In this document: positions 52,776 through 60,827 of the stretch, piece after piece
Position numbering within the stretch: the stretch's first letter is position 1
Layout: the number at the start of each line of letters is the position of its first letter
NCBI GenBank assembly: GCA_965656545.1
Contig: CBFHKZ010000001.1
Span: 1-64,000, forward strand
Length of the DNA: 64,000 nt
Origin: UBA7446 sp965656545
GTDB lineage: Bacteria > Bacteroidota > Bacteroidia > Flavobacteriales > Flavobacteriaceae
Direction: 5' to 3'
Program-made: the position numbers and the translations under genes
Notes under the pieces: model-generated
The model's database searches: none
What the model was told of the DNA's origin: nothing
Seen by the model: only the letters and a program-made list of their open reading frames with translations

Positions 52776-52914
52776 CCAGTTTTTACATTCCTTAATAATT
52801 GGAACAAAGATAATAAAAAGTTGTACTATATGGAAACTTTTAAGTTGTTTCGCTAAACGGAGTTACACTCTGGGTCAGAATATATATCTTATAAGTAATG
52901 ATTTTAGGATAAGC

Positions 52915-52960
52915 GTACAAACTATCCCCAATATTGCAAACGCTATTTTTAGATTTGTTT
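52915..52960. repeat. 46-bp direct repeat, copy 2
   Basis: Identical to 52035-52080. It ends 7 bases before the polA stop, which suggests that polA and the rplM promoter were originally adjacent and the toxin-antitoxin segment was inserted between. Confidence 0.95.
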
Positions 52961-52967
52961 AAATGGC

Positions 52968-55769
52968 CTAATGCGCCTCCAGCCAGTTTTGTCCAATACC
53001 CATGTCAACCGTCAGCGGAACTTGTAGTGAATAGGCCGCTTCCATTTCGGTTTTTACGAGTTGCTTCAATGCATCTAATTCCGACTTTGGACACTCAAAA
53101 ACCAATTCGTCATGCACCTGCAGCAGCATTTGTGCCTTAAAGTCTTGTTGTTGCATCTTGTCATATATAGTAAGCATGGCCAGCTTGATGATATCCGCAG
53201 CGCTTCCTTGTATGGGTGCATTTATGGCATTGCGCTCGGCGGCACCTCGCACAATGGCGTTTCGAGAATTGATATCTTTCAAATAACGACGTCTGCCCAA
53301 TACCGTAGCCACATAGCCGTGCTCACGTGCAAAGTCCACTTGTTGACCCATATAGGCTTTTAACTTTGGATAGCTTTCATAATAAGCATCAATGAGCGCC
53401 TTGGACTCCTTGCGACTAAGCGTTGTTTGATTGCTAAGCCCAAAAGCCGATACGCCATATATAATTCCAAAATTGACCGTTTTGGCTTGACTTCGCTGTT
53501 CGCGGCTTACTTCTGCGAGTGGCACACCAAACACCTTGGCGGCCGTTGCAGCGTGAATGTCTTCGTTGTTGTTAAAGGCCGCAAGCATACTGGGGTCTTC
53601 ACTCAGCGAGGCAATGATGCGCAATTCGATTTGTGAATAATCCGCAGCCATCAGCACATGCTCATCGTCTTTGGCCACAAAGGCCTTACGCACCTGCCGA
53701 CCTCGAGGCGTTCGAATGGGAATGTTTTGCAAATTGGGATGGTTGCTACTCAAGCGTCCTGTGGCAGCAACCGCCTGGTTGTACACCGTGTGGATGCGCT
53801 TGGTTTTTTCGTTTACGTCATCTGGCAAAGCAGCCACATAAGTATTGTTGAGTTTTTGCACGCTGCGCCATTCCAAAATATCGGATACTATAGGATGATC
53901 TTTGGCAAGCGTAGACAGCACTTCTTCAGCCGTGGAATATTGTCCTGTTTTGGTTTTTTTAGGCTTGTCAACCAATTTGAGCTTATCGAATAAAATAGGC
54001 CCCAATTGCTTGGGCGAAGCCAAATTAAAGGTCTCGCCGGCTTGCTCAAAAATACGTTGCTCCAATGCAGTAGCTTCTTGCTGCAAGACGTTGGACAGAT
54101 CATTCAAATAAGGCACATCAATGCTTATGCCTGCCAACTCCATGGCGGCCAACACCCGAACCAAAGGCAGTTCTACCTTGTCCAGCAAAGCGCGTTGCTC
54201 GTTTTTGCCCAGCTCCTTTTCAAAGTGTTCTTTTAGTTGCCAAGTAATGTCGGCGTCCTCGGCGGCGTATTCGGTTTGTTGGTCTATGGGCACATCGCGC
54301 ATAGAACCTTGATTCTTCCCTTTTTTACCGATCAAATCTGTAATGGGTTTGGGGCGATACCCGAGATAGGTCTCTGCCAACACATCCATATTGTGACGCA
54401 TATCTGGATTGATAATGTAGTGCGCGAGCATGGTATCAAATAATTTTCCTTTGACCGAAATGCCGTGCTGCTGCATCACTTTGAGGTCATATTTGAGGTT
54501 TTGCCCTACTTTCTCAATGGCTTCATTCTCAAAAAAAGGCGCTAGGCTATCAAGAATTGCCTTGCGCGTATCGGCATCTTCTGGAATGGGCACATAGTAG
54601 CCCGTGTGGGCTTGCCAGCTAAATGCGATACCAACGAGCGATGCACGCACAGCGTCTAGTCCTGTGGTTTCCGTATCGAAGCAAACACTTTTTTGACGTT
54701 GCATGGTCTGCAACAACAGCTTGCGCTCCAGTTCGGTTTGCACACATTGGTAGTGGTGTGGCACATTGTCAAGCGATTTGAATGTGGACAAGCTTTCAAT
54801 TTGTCCACTGCCAGGTTGATTAAACAAATCAAAGGCGGCAGGAGCCGCTTTGGTCTCGGGTTTGGTTGCTTCAGTAGCGGCTTCGGCGGGCTTAAAGACC
54901 TTGATAAAAGTTTCGCTCAAACGTCTGAATTCCAATTCTTGAAACAGTTCACTAACCGCAGGCACATCAGGGTCTGATAGTTTATAGTCGTTTGCATCAA
55001 ACTGTACAGGCACGTCCAGCATAATACGGGCTAGTTTTTTAGACAACAGCCCAAGGGCTTTATTGGCTTCGATCTTTTCTTTCAATTTGCCTTTGAGATC
55101 GGCTGTATTGGCCAGCAGCGCTTCCATGCTGCCGTATTGTGCAAGAAATTTTTTGGCGGTCTTGTCACCAACACCAGGTAGCCCAGGAATATTGTCAACA
55201 GCATCGCCCATCATACCCAAATAATCAATGACTTGCTCGGGATGTGTTATTTCAAACTTTTTTTGCACTTCGGGGATGCCCCAAATTTCAATACCATTGC
55301 CCATGCGCGCAGGGCGATACATGAATATGTTTTCGGAAACCAACTGGGCAAAGTCCTTGTCTGGCGTGACCATAAACACCTCAAAAGCTTCTTTTTCAGC
55401 TTGCTTGGCTAGCGTGCCTATGATGTCATCGGCTTCATAGCCTTCCAGCTCAATGATGGGAATGTGCAGGGCTTTGAGTAGTTGTTGGATATAGGGAACA
55501 GCAATCTTAATGGCCTCTGGGGTTTCTGATCGATTGGCTTTGTAATCAGAAAAAATATCGTTTCTAAATTTTGAGCCTCCCTTATCAAATGCAACGGCCA
55601 GGTGGTCGGGGCGTTCTTTTTTGATTACATCAAAAAGGGAATTGGTAAAGCCCAATATGGCACTGGTGTCCATGCCTTTGGAATTGATTCTGGGGTTTTT
55701 GATAAAAGCGTAATAACCACGGAAAATTAAAGCATAGGCATCTAAAAGGAAAAGGCGGTTTTTGGACAT
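52968..55769 (-). CDS. polA: DNA polymerase I
   Basis: 933 residues. Three domains in order: 5'-3' exonuclease (1 to about 290, LLDAYALIFRGYYAF), 3'-5' exonuclease with an intact CFDTETTGLDA box (about 365) and the polymerase (DYSQIELRIIASLSEDPSM, RSQAKTVNFGIIYGVSAFGL, LQVHDELVFE). The proofreading motif is intact, unlike some family members. Used in repair and Okazaki-fragment maturation. Confidence 0.97.
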   Translation of the reverse strand: MSKNRLFLLDAYALIFRGYYAFIKNPRINSKGMDTSAILGFTNSLFDVIKKERPDHLAVAFDKGGSKFRNDIFSDYKANRSETPEAIKIAVPYIQQLLKALHIPIIELEGYEADDIIGTLAKQAEKEAFEVFMVTPDKDFAQLVSENIFMYRPARMGNGIEIWGIPEVQKKFEITHPEQVIDYLGMMGDAVDNIPGLPGVGDKTAKKFLAQYGSMEALLANTADLKGKLKEKIEANKALGLLSKKLARIMLDVPVQFDANDYKLSDPDVPAVSELFQELEFRRLSETFIKVFKPAEAATEATKPETKAAPAAFDLFNQPGSGQIESLSTFKSLDNVPHHYQCVQTELERKLLLQTMQRQKSVCFDTETTGLDAVRASLVGIAFSWQAHTGYYVPIPEDADTRKAILDSLAPFFENEAIEKVGQNLKYDLKVMQQHGISVKGKLFDTMLAHYIINPDMRHNMDVLAETYLGYRPKPITDLIGKKGKNQGSMRDVPIDQQTEYAAEDADITWQLKEHFEKELGKNEQRALLDKVELPLVRVLAAMELAGISIDVPYLNDLSNVLQQEATALEQRIFEQAGETFNLASPKQLGPILFDKLKLVDKPKKTKTGQYSTAEEVLSTLAKDHPIVSDILEWRSVQKLNNTYVAALPDDVNEKTKRIHTVYNQAVAATGRLSSNHPNLQNIPIRTPRGRQVRKAFVAKDDEHVLMAADYSQIELRIIASLSEDPSMLAAFNNNEDIHAATAAKVFGVPLAEVSREQRSQAKTVNFGIIYGVSAFGLSNQTTLSRKESKALIDAYYESYPKLKAYMGQQVDFAREHGYVATVLGRRRYLKDINSRNAIVRGAAERNAINAPIQGSAADIIKLAMLTIYDKMQQQDFKAQMLLQVHDELVFECPKSELDALKQLVKTEMEAAYSLQVPLTVDMGIGQNWLEAH

Positions 55770-55883
55770 AGTTGTTTTTAAACTGTGTTAAAAATAGGAC
55801 TTATAAGCCGAAAGGGAAAAAGGAATTTTCAATAATAAAAACCTTTAGATAACGTTCATATTCGTTGAGTTGTGGAAAAAATG

Positions 55884-55891
55884 TATTTTTG
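55884..55891 (+). promoter_or_regulatory. -7 promoter box TATTTTTG for the thioredoxin-like gene
   Basis: A perfect TAnnTTTG 19 bases before ATG 55911, in the divergent region with polA. Confidence 0.5.
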
Positions 55892-55910
55892 AACAATCAA
55901 ATAATACATC

Positions 55911-56207
55911 ATGTCCAAGTTTGGAGAATTAATTGATGCTAATATTCCCCTTCTGTTGAGTTTTTATACCGACTGGAATGACCCCTCTGTGCAAATGCAT
56001 GCCGTGCTTCGGGACGTAGCAGCTGCCATGGGCGATAATGGGAAAGTAGTAAAAATAGATGTTGACAAAAATCCCAAATTAGCCGAAGCCCTACGTGTCA
56101 AAGGACTACCTACGCTGATGATATACAAATCAGGAGAGATGGTTTGGCGACAAAGCGGCGAACAAGATGCCAATACACTTATTGGTCTGATGAAAGATTT
56201 TGTCTAA
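55911..56207 (+). CDS. Thioredoxin-fold protein without the CXXC motif
   Basis: 98 residues. Thioredoxin fold (PLLLSFYTDWNDPSVQM, VVKIDVDKNPKLAEAL, VKGLPTLMIYKSGE with the cis-proline) but the WCGPC active site reads WNDPS, and no cysteine occurs anywhere. It cannot do thiol-disulphide chemistry; a binding or chaperone role is possible. Known cysteine-less relatives exist in Bacteroidota. Shares four bases of stop with the convergent DUF2723 gene. Confidence 0.82.
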   Translation: MSKFGELIDANIPLLLSFYTDWNDPSVQMHAVLRDVAAAMGDNGKVVKIDVDKNPKLAEALRVKGLPTLMIYKSGEMVWRQSGEQDANTLIGLMKDFV

Positions 56208-59200
56208 TCCTGTTGATAAGGCGCCACAGCTTTTCTAAAGGACTTATTGACTTCTGATACGAGCCCTAAATCTGGCTCTACCATTTGATAACTTTCAACC
56301 AACTCTTGGTACCCACTAATTTCATAGGCGATGCTTTCCTTATAATAGGTGAGCTCTTCATCGGGCACTTGACTAAATAGCGCAAGCCTGTTTTGATAGA
56401 CTTGAGCAATGGCATCAAATAGCAAACGCCCTGATGCTTCCATTTCCGCATCAAATAATACAGTAACATAAGGCGTCATGGGTGTGTAGTAATCATAGGC
56501 TGAATACAAGGGCGCAAAAGTCCTTGAACTTTCAATAAAACCTTGAATTAAGCCTTTGGCAACGGCAAAGTGTTCAGCGGCCACCGTCGCATCTACAACT
56601 GCACGATAGCGCTCCATATCTGTTAGTATGATTTCTGCATAAGCCCGTTGGTTGGCATCTCCAATGAATGTATAATAATGGAGTTTGTCACGGTATTTGT
56701 CAGCAATTTGTTCAGCCAAGGCACCTGCTTTTTCATTCGCATCGGCTTGATAGTACGCGGCAACAATTGGCGTTAACAGGCTGTAATATCCAAAATACTC
56801 AAATGGCATTTTCTCCATTATTAAGTCCAAAATAGCGATCGCTTTTTCAGGCTTATTTTCTTTGGTTAACTGCTCCGCCAGTCGCGTTAAGTTACTTCTA
56901 AAAGAAATGCTGTTTTTACGAGTTTCTGGATCGTGGTAAACGTGGTCGCTATCTGCATTTCCCCAATCCCATTTTTTGACAATGTCATACATTTTATCAG
57001 CATCGATGCGCCCCATTTGATAAGGATTGATGGGATTTTCGGGTGTTTTTATGGGCACCAACTTATAAACCAGTCCATCCAATTGTAAATAGTCTTTCAT
57101 CCAGATATACTCTTGATCCTCATAACTCCCCCCAGTAAAATATATAGGGCGCTTCCAATCGTTGTTATACAAGATGTCTAGCATCATTAAACGGTTTTTA
57201 TACAGACCAGATTTAGGCAAGTCAATGTCGATATAATCCACAATTAAATCAGCATCTTCTGGCTTAACCGCACCACTCTTCAATACATTTTCTTTGTTGA
57301 CGGGCACCCTGATTTTATTCGTAGGATAGTACACCATGTCAAGCGTCTGCTCTGGTATTCTATCTAAATCTACTTCGTATTGTTGTAGCAAATGCTTGTA
57401 GCGTGTACGCGGGTTGTCACTGGAAACCCAAGTCATAAAGTCTGCCAAATCCCAACGCACACTGTCGTTTACCGCCTCAAACTTGATATAATCACGTGTT
57501 CCGTAGGCATACTGTTTATGGCTCAGTTGTGATGGAATGGGATTGCTTTCGTAAGTTTTGCGTTTTAACTGGTCGATATACCAATCGGTCGCCAGCAGTT
57601 GTGTATTGATGCTTCGCACATCGGTACGATAGCCTTCAATTTCTTGCGCATACCAAATGGCAAAAGTGTCGTTGTCACCGATGGTAAAAATCATGGCGTC
57701 TTTGTCTTCGTCAATAGAATCTAAATAGGCTTTTGCAGTTGATTGTGCCGTATATCGGTTTGAGCGGTCGTGGTCGTCCCAATTTTGAGAGCCCATAAGC
57801 ACAGGTACTGCCAACAAACAAAGCACAACACTCAAAGGAGCCGCCACACGGGCTGAAAGCACTTTTTTAAGGCTGTCGCCAAGGGCTACTACGCCAATTC
57901 CAATGCACATGGCAAACACATAAAAAGAACCAACAAGTGCGTAGTCACGTTCGCGCGGTTCAAAAACACGTTCGTTGAGATATACTTTTAGTGCCAAGCC
58001 CGTGAAGAGGAAAAACACCAGCAGCACCCAAAATTGTTTTTTGTCTTGTTGGTATAAAAATAAAGCGCCCAGTAAGCCTAAGAACAAGGGCAGCATAAAG
58101 TAGGTATTACGGCCTTTGTTGTTTTTTGCATCTTGGTAGAGGTTGTTTTGTGGCCCTAGCCTGATGCTGTCCAGCCATGATATGCCGCTGATCCAATTGC
58201 CATTAAACGGGTCGAGTTCCCCTTTTTCGTCATTTTGTTTGCCGGCAAAATTCCACATAAAATAGCGGAAATACATATAATTTATTTGGAAGTCAAACAG
58301 ATAAGTTAGGTTGTCTACTAAAGAGGGTTTTTCAATGTCAATATAGGAGCCAAAGCGCTGTAAAAACTCGTGATATCCTTGGGCATCAACTTCATTGTTG
58401 TTAACTCTTGAAATAAAGTCATTTATTAAATCAATAAGCTTTTCTTGGTTTCGGTATTCGGGCTTGATGTCAAAATCAGGTGCGCCGTAATAAGTGATGT
58501 AGTTTACCGCATTTCCGGAGCTCCACATCCGGGGAAGCAATCCTGTATGTTTATTATTGGCATTGATGCGCGCATCTTTCCAAGCATTGACGATTTCATA
58601 CCGCCCTTTCTTTAGGTCTTTTTCGTATTTGGGCTTGTCGTCTCTGTAGGGATCATCCTCATTTTGCCCTGCATACATATCCGTATACATAGGGCCATAG
58701 AACAAATGGGTTTCGGGATATTGCTCTAGGTTGTAATAGGCCAATAATGCACGCGCATCGGCCGGTGCGTTTTCGTTAATAACGGTATTTGCGTTGGCGC
58801 GAATGGGCAGCATAATCCATGAAGAAAAACCGATGAGTATAAAGGCAATACACCAAAGTCCTGTGTTGAGTTGAACCCATTTCTTTTGCTGGGTGAAGCG
58901 CAATCCCCAAATGAAAAAAGCAATGATGGATAAACCAGCAATGATGGTTCCTGAATTAAACGGCAATCCAAATGAATTGACAAAGAAAACCTCAGCATTT
59001 CCAAAATAGGCGAGCGTTAGCGGCAGCAGGAGTTTGAAAACAAACAGCAAAACGGCAACAGAAACCACATTGGCGATTACAAAAGACTTCCAAGAAAAGG
59101 TATAGTTTCGAAAATAGTACAACATGCCAATGGCAGGCACGGTAAGTAGCCCCATAAAGTGCACGCCAAAAGAAAGCCCAATGAGAAATGCAATCAATAC

Positions 59201-59725
59201 CAGCCAGCGATCGCCACGAGGTGTGTGTATTACTGCTTCCCACCTTAGGCCAAGCCAAAACATGACAGAAGTGATAAACATGGCCATGGCATATACTTCT
59301 GCTTCAACGGCATTAAACCAAAATGAGTCTGAAAACGCATAGCTCAATGCGCCAACTGCCGCTGCGCCCAGCACCAATATTTCATTTGATCCTTTTGGCT
59401 TTTCGTCTTTAATAATAAATCGTGTAATGATGCGTGTAAGCGACCAAAACATAAAAAGTATGGTAAAGGCACTGGCCATTACCGACATCATATTTACCCA
59501 GAACGCTATGCTTTCGGGTCCACTGGCAAATGAGGAGAAAAAGGCACCCATCATCTGGAAAAGGGGTGCGCCAGGCGGGTGTCCAACCTGAAGCTTTGCC
59601 GATGTAGCAATATATTCACTACAATCCCAGTAACTTGCTGTGGGTTCAACCGTTAGGTAGTAGGTAGTAAAGGCAATAAAAAATACAAACCAACCTGTTA
59701 AAGTATTTCTTTTGGTAAAATTCAT
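56204..59725 (-). CDS. DUF2723 membrane protein (protein O-mannosyltransferase-like)
   Basis: 1173 residues from ATG 59725 (MNFTKRNTLTGWFVFF). N-terminal half: about 12 transmembrane helices with the motif TVEPTASYWDCSEYIATSAKLQVGHPPGAPLF, an acidic first-loop signature like that of PMT-type glycosyltransferases. C-terminal half: a soluble periplasmic region with DNDTFAIWYAQE and helical TPR-like repeats near the end (KAIAILDLIMEKMPFEYFG). DUF2723 is a candidate glycosyltransferase of the envelope; acceptor unknown. The frame is open to 59773 but family similarity begins at 59725. Confidence 0.87.
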   Translation of the reverse strand: MNFTKRNTLTGWFVFFIAFTTYYLTVEPTASYWDCSEYIATSAKLQVGHPPGAPLFQMMGAFFSSFASGPESIAFWVNMMSVMASAFTILFMFWSLTRIITRFIIKDEKPKGSNEILVLGAAAVGALSYAFSDSFWFNAVEAEVYAMAMFITSVMFWLGLRWEAVIHTPRGDRWLVLIAFLIGLSFGVHFMGLLTVPAIGMLYYFRNYTFSWKSFVIANVVSVAVLLFVFKLLLPLTLAYFGNAEVFFVNSFGLPFNSGTIIAGLSIIAFFIWGLRFTQQKKWVQLNTGLWCIAFILIGFSSWIMLPIRANANTVINENAPADARALLAYYNLEQYPETHLFYGPMYTDMYAGQNEDDPYRDDKPKYEKDLKKGRYEIVNAWKDARINANNKHTGLLPRMWSSGNAVNYITYYGAPDFDIKPEYRNQEKLIDLINDFISRVNNNEVDAQGYHEFLQRFGSYIDIEKPSLVDNLTYLFDFQINYMYFRYFMWNFAGKQNDEKGELDPFNGNWISGISWLDSIRLGPQNNLYQDAKNNKGRNTYFMLPLFLGLLGALFLYQQDKKQFWVLLVFFLFTGLALKVYLNERVFEPRERDYALVGSFYVFAMCIGIGVVALGDSLKKVLSARVAAPLSVVLCLLAVPVLMGSQNWDDHDRSNRYTAQSTAKAYLDSIDEDKDAMIFTIGDNDTFAIWYAQEIEGYRTDVRSINTQLLATDWYIDQLKRKTYESNPIPSQLSHKQYAYGTRDYIKFEAVNDSVRWDLADFMTWVSSDNPRTRYKHLLQQYEVDLDRIPEQTLDMVYYPTNKIRVPVNKENVLKSGAVKPEDADLIVDYIDIDLPKSGLYKNRLMMLDILYNNDWKRPIYFTGGSYEDQEYIWMKDYLQLDGLVYKLVPIKTPENPINPYQMGRIDADKMYDIVKKWDWGNADSDHVYHDPETRKNSISFRSNLTRLAEQLTKENKPEKAIAILDLIMEKMPFEYFGYYSLLTPIVAAYYQADANEKAGALAEQIADKYRDKLHYYTFIGDANQRAYAEIILTDMERYRAVVDATVAAEHFAVAKGLIQGFIESSRTFAPLYSAYDYYTPMTPYVTVLFDAEMEASGRLLFDAIAQVYQNRLALFSQVPDEELTYYKESIAYEISGYQELVESYQMVEPDLGLVSEVNKSFRKAVAPYQQD

Positions 59726-59790
59726 AGGTCTCGTAAAGAGCACTAAAGTACAATATCTGCTAAAACTTGACATAAGATTTTTTTAAACTA

Positions 59791-59821
59791 TTGGCACAAC
59801 AAAAACTTTGTGCTATTTTTG
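59791..59821 (+). promoter_or_regulatory. Promoter of tRNA-Gln
   Basis: TTGG (59791-59794), 19 bases, TATTTTTG (59814-59821). A 6-bp hairpin GCTTCA/TGAAGC (about 59858-59880) lies in the leader before the tRNA. Confidence 0.45.
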
Positions 59822-59888
59822 CCATCCGTTTGCACATAGCATAATGGTAAAAGTTCGCTTCAAATTTTTTAAATGAAGCCTGATATAT

Positions 59889-59961
59889 TGGCCTATGGTG
59901 TAACTGGCAACACATCTGATTTTGGTTCAGAAGAGTCTAGGTTCGATCCCTAGTAGGCCAA
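59889..59961 (+). tRNA. tRNA-Gln (anticodon TTG)
   Basis: Acceptor TGGCCTA/TAGGCCA pairs exactly; anticodon stem TCTGA/TCAGA with loop TTTTGGT gives TTG; T-arm CTAGGTTCGATCCCTAG is perfect; discriminator A; CCA is not encoded. 73 nt. Confidence 0.95.
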
Positions 59962-59962
59962 C

Positions 59963-59995
59963 AAAGCCCACTCAAAATATGAGTGGGCTTTTTTT
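59963..59995 (+). terminator. Intrinsic terminator after tRNA-Gln
   Basis: AAAGCCCACTC/GAGTGGGCTTT with a loop AAAATAT, followed by more T. Immediately follows the tRNA. Confidence 0.9.
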
Positions 59996-60058
59996 ATGTG
60001 GAATTTCATTTTAAATATCAGTGATGACAATCACAAATAACGGATTACCTCGTCTGTT

Positions 60059-60250
60059 TCATAGACCTTCATCTGTCAAGTAGTTAAAGTCAGCTAAGGG
60101 CTTGTCTTTTAGCTCTTGTGGCATAAGGGCAGATTCTTGTGTTTCTTTAAATTCGATAGCAATAAAGTTAAGTAGCCCTCGTAATTCTTCCCAGTTTTTA
60201 AATTCTTTTTGCGGAAGAGGGGTACCCTCTTTTATTGTAATCGTAGTCAT
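60059..60250 (-). CDS. 63-aa protein, unknown (antitoxin-like size)
   Basis: From ATG 60250 (MTTITIKEGTPLPQKEF). A short beta-like start TTITIKEG followed by a helix NWEELRGLLNFIAIEFKE and an acidic tail. Small acidic proteins of this form are often antitoxins in Bacteroidota, but no toxin gene is next to it, so this is inference. The frame is open to 60376, but that part overlaps the rimP start and its hairpin. Confidence 0.5.
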   Translation of the reverse strand: MTTITIKEGTPLPQKEFKNWEELRGLLNFIAIEFKETQESALMPQELKDKPLADFNYLTDEGL

Positions 60251-60295
60251 CTTTGTAGGATTTAAATGTAAATATAAAAAATCCAATTTTATTTC

Positions 60296-60303
60296 TATAT
60301 TTG
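60296..60303 (+). promoter_or_regulatory. -7 promoter box TATATTTG of the rimP-nusA-infB operon
   Basis: A perfect TAnnTTTG about 50 bases before ATG 60353, giving a leader of about 45 bases that contains a terminator-like hairpin. Confidence 0.55.
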
Positions 60304-60326
60304 CATCGTTTAACGGGATAGTGGTA

Positions 60327-60347
60327 GGGGACATTGTCCTCTTTTTT
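60327..60347 (+). promoter_or_regulatory. Terminator-like hairpin directly before rimP (possible attenuator)
   Basis: Stem GGGGAC/GTCCTC (60327-60332 with 60336-60341, one G-T pair), ATT loop, then TTTTTT (60342-60347). This has the form of an intrinsic terminator only 5 bases upstream of the rimP ATG and downstream of the promoter box. Confidence 0.45.
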
Positions 60348-60352
60348 ATTTT

Positions 60353-60826
60353 ATGGATTTTAATAAACGCGTACACGAATTACTCAACGAAGCCTTGGCC
60401 GAGCAGCCCACTTTATTTTTGGTGGACATAAGCATCGACCTAGCTTCGCACATCCGTGTTGTACTTGATGGCGACGCAGGGGTAACCCTTGAGCAGTGCA
60501 TGCAAGTGAGCCGTCATATTGAGCACAACCTTGATAGAGAAGAGCACGATTTTTCACTAGAAGTAGGTTCCGCTGGTGCCGCCGCACCGCTTATGCAACC
60601 GCGTCAGTACAAAAAACACGTGGGTCGTATTTTAAAAATCATCACCAATAGCGATGAAGAGCTAAAAGGAACCCTAACAGCTACAGACGATCAAATGATT
60701 GCGCTGCAGTGGAAAGCACGTGAACCAAAACCCGTTGGCAAAGGAAAACACACGGTAACTAAGGATGCGAAAGTGTCCTATGCCGAAATTAAAAAAGCAA
60801 TCGTTCAAATTCAATTTAACAAGTAA
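60353..60826 (+). CDS. rimP: Ribosome maturation factor RimP
   Basis: 157 residues. RimP N-terminal region (LFLVDISIDLASHIRVVLDGDAGVTLEQCMQVSRHIEHNLD), the EVGSAGAAAPL motif and a C-terminal SH3-like domain (GRILKIITNSDEELKGTLTATDDQMIAL). Needed for 30S subunit assembly. One base before nusA; the conserved rimP-nusA-infB order. Confidence 0.93.
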   Translation: MDFNKRVHELLNEALAEQPTLFLVDISIDLASHIRVVLDGDAGVTLEQCMQVSRHIEHNLDREEHDFSLEVGSAGAAAPLMQPRQYKKHVGRILKIITNSDEELKGTLTATDDQMIALQWKAREPKPVGKGKHTVTKDAKVSYAEIKKAIVQIQFNK

Positions 60827-60827
60827 T

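Noticed and set aside
52035..52960. 46-bp direct repeats as an insertion-sequence target duplication
   Set aside because: No transposase or terminal inverted repeats between the copies, and 46 bp is far longer than usual IS target duplications.
59822..59880. Second tRNA before tRNA-Gln (contains ATAATGGTAA and GTTCG strings)
   Set aside because: No acceptor or anticodon stem can be formed in the right places; only a short hairpin GCTTCA/TGAAGC is present.
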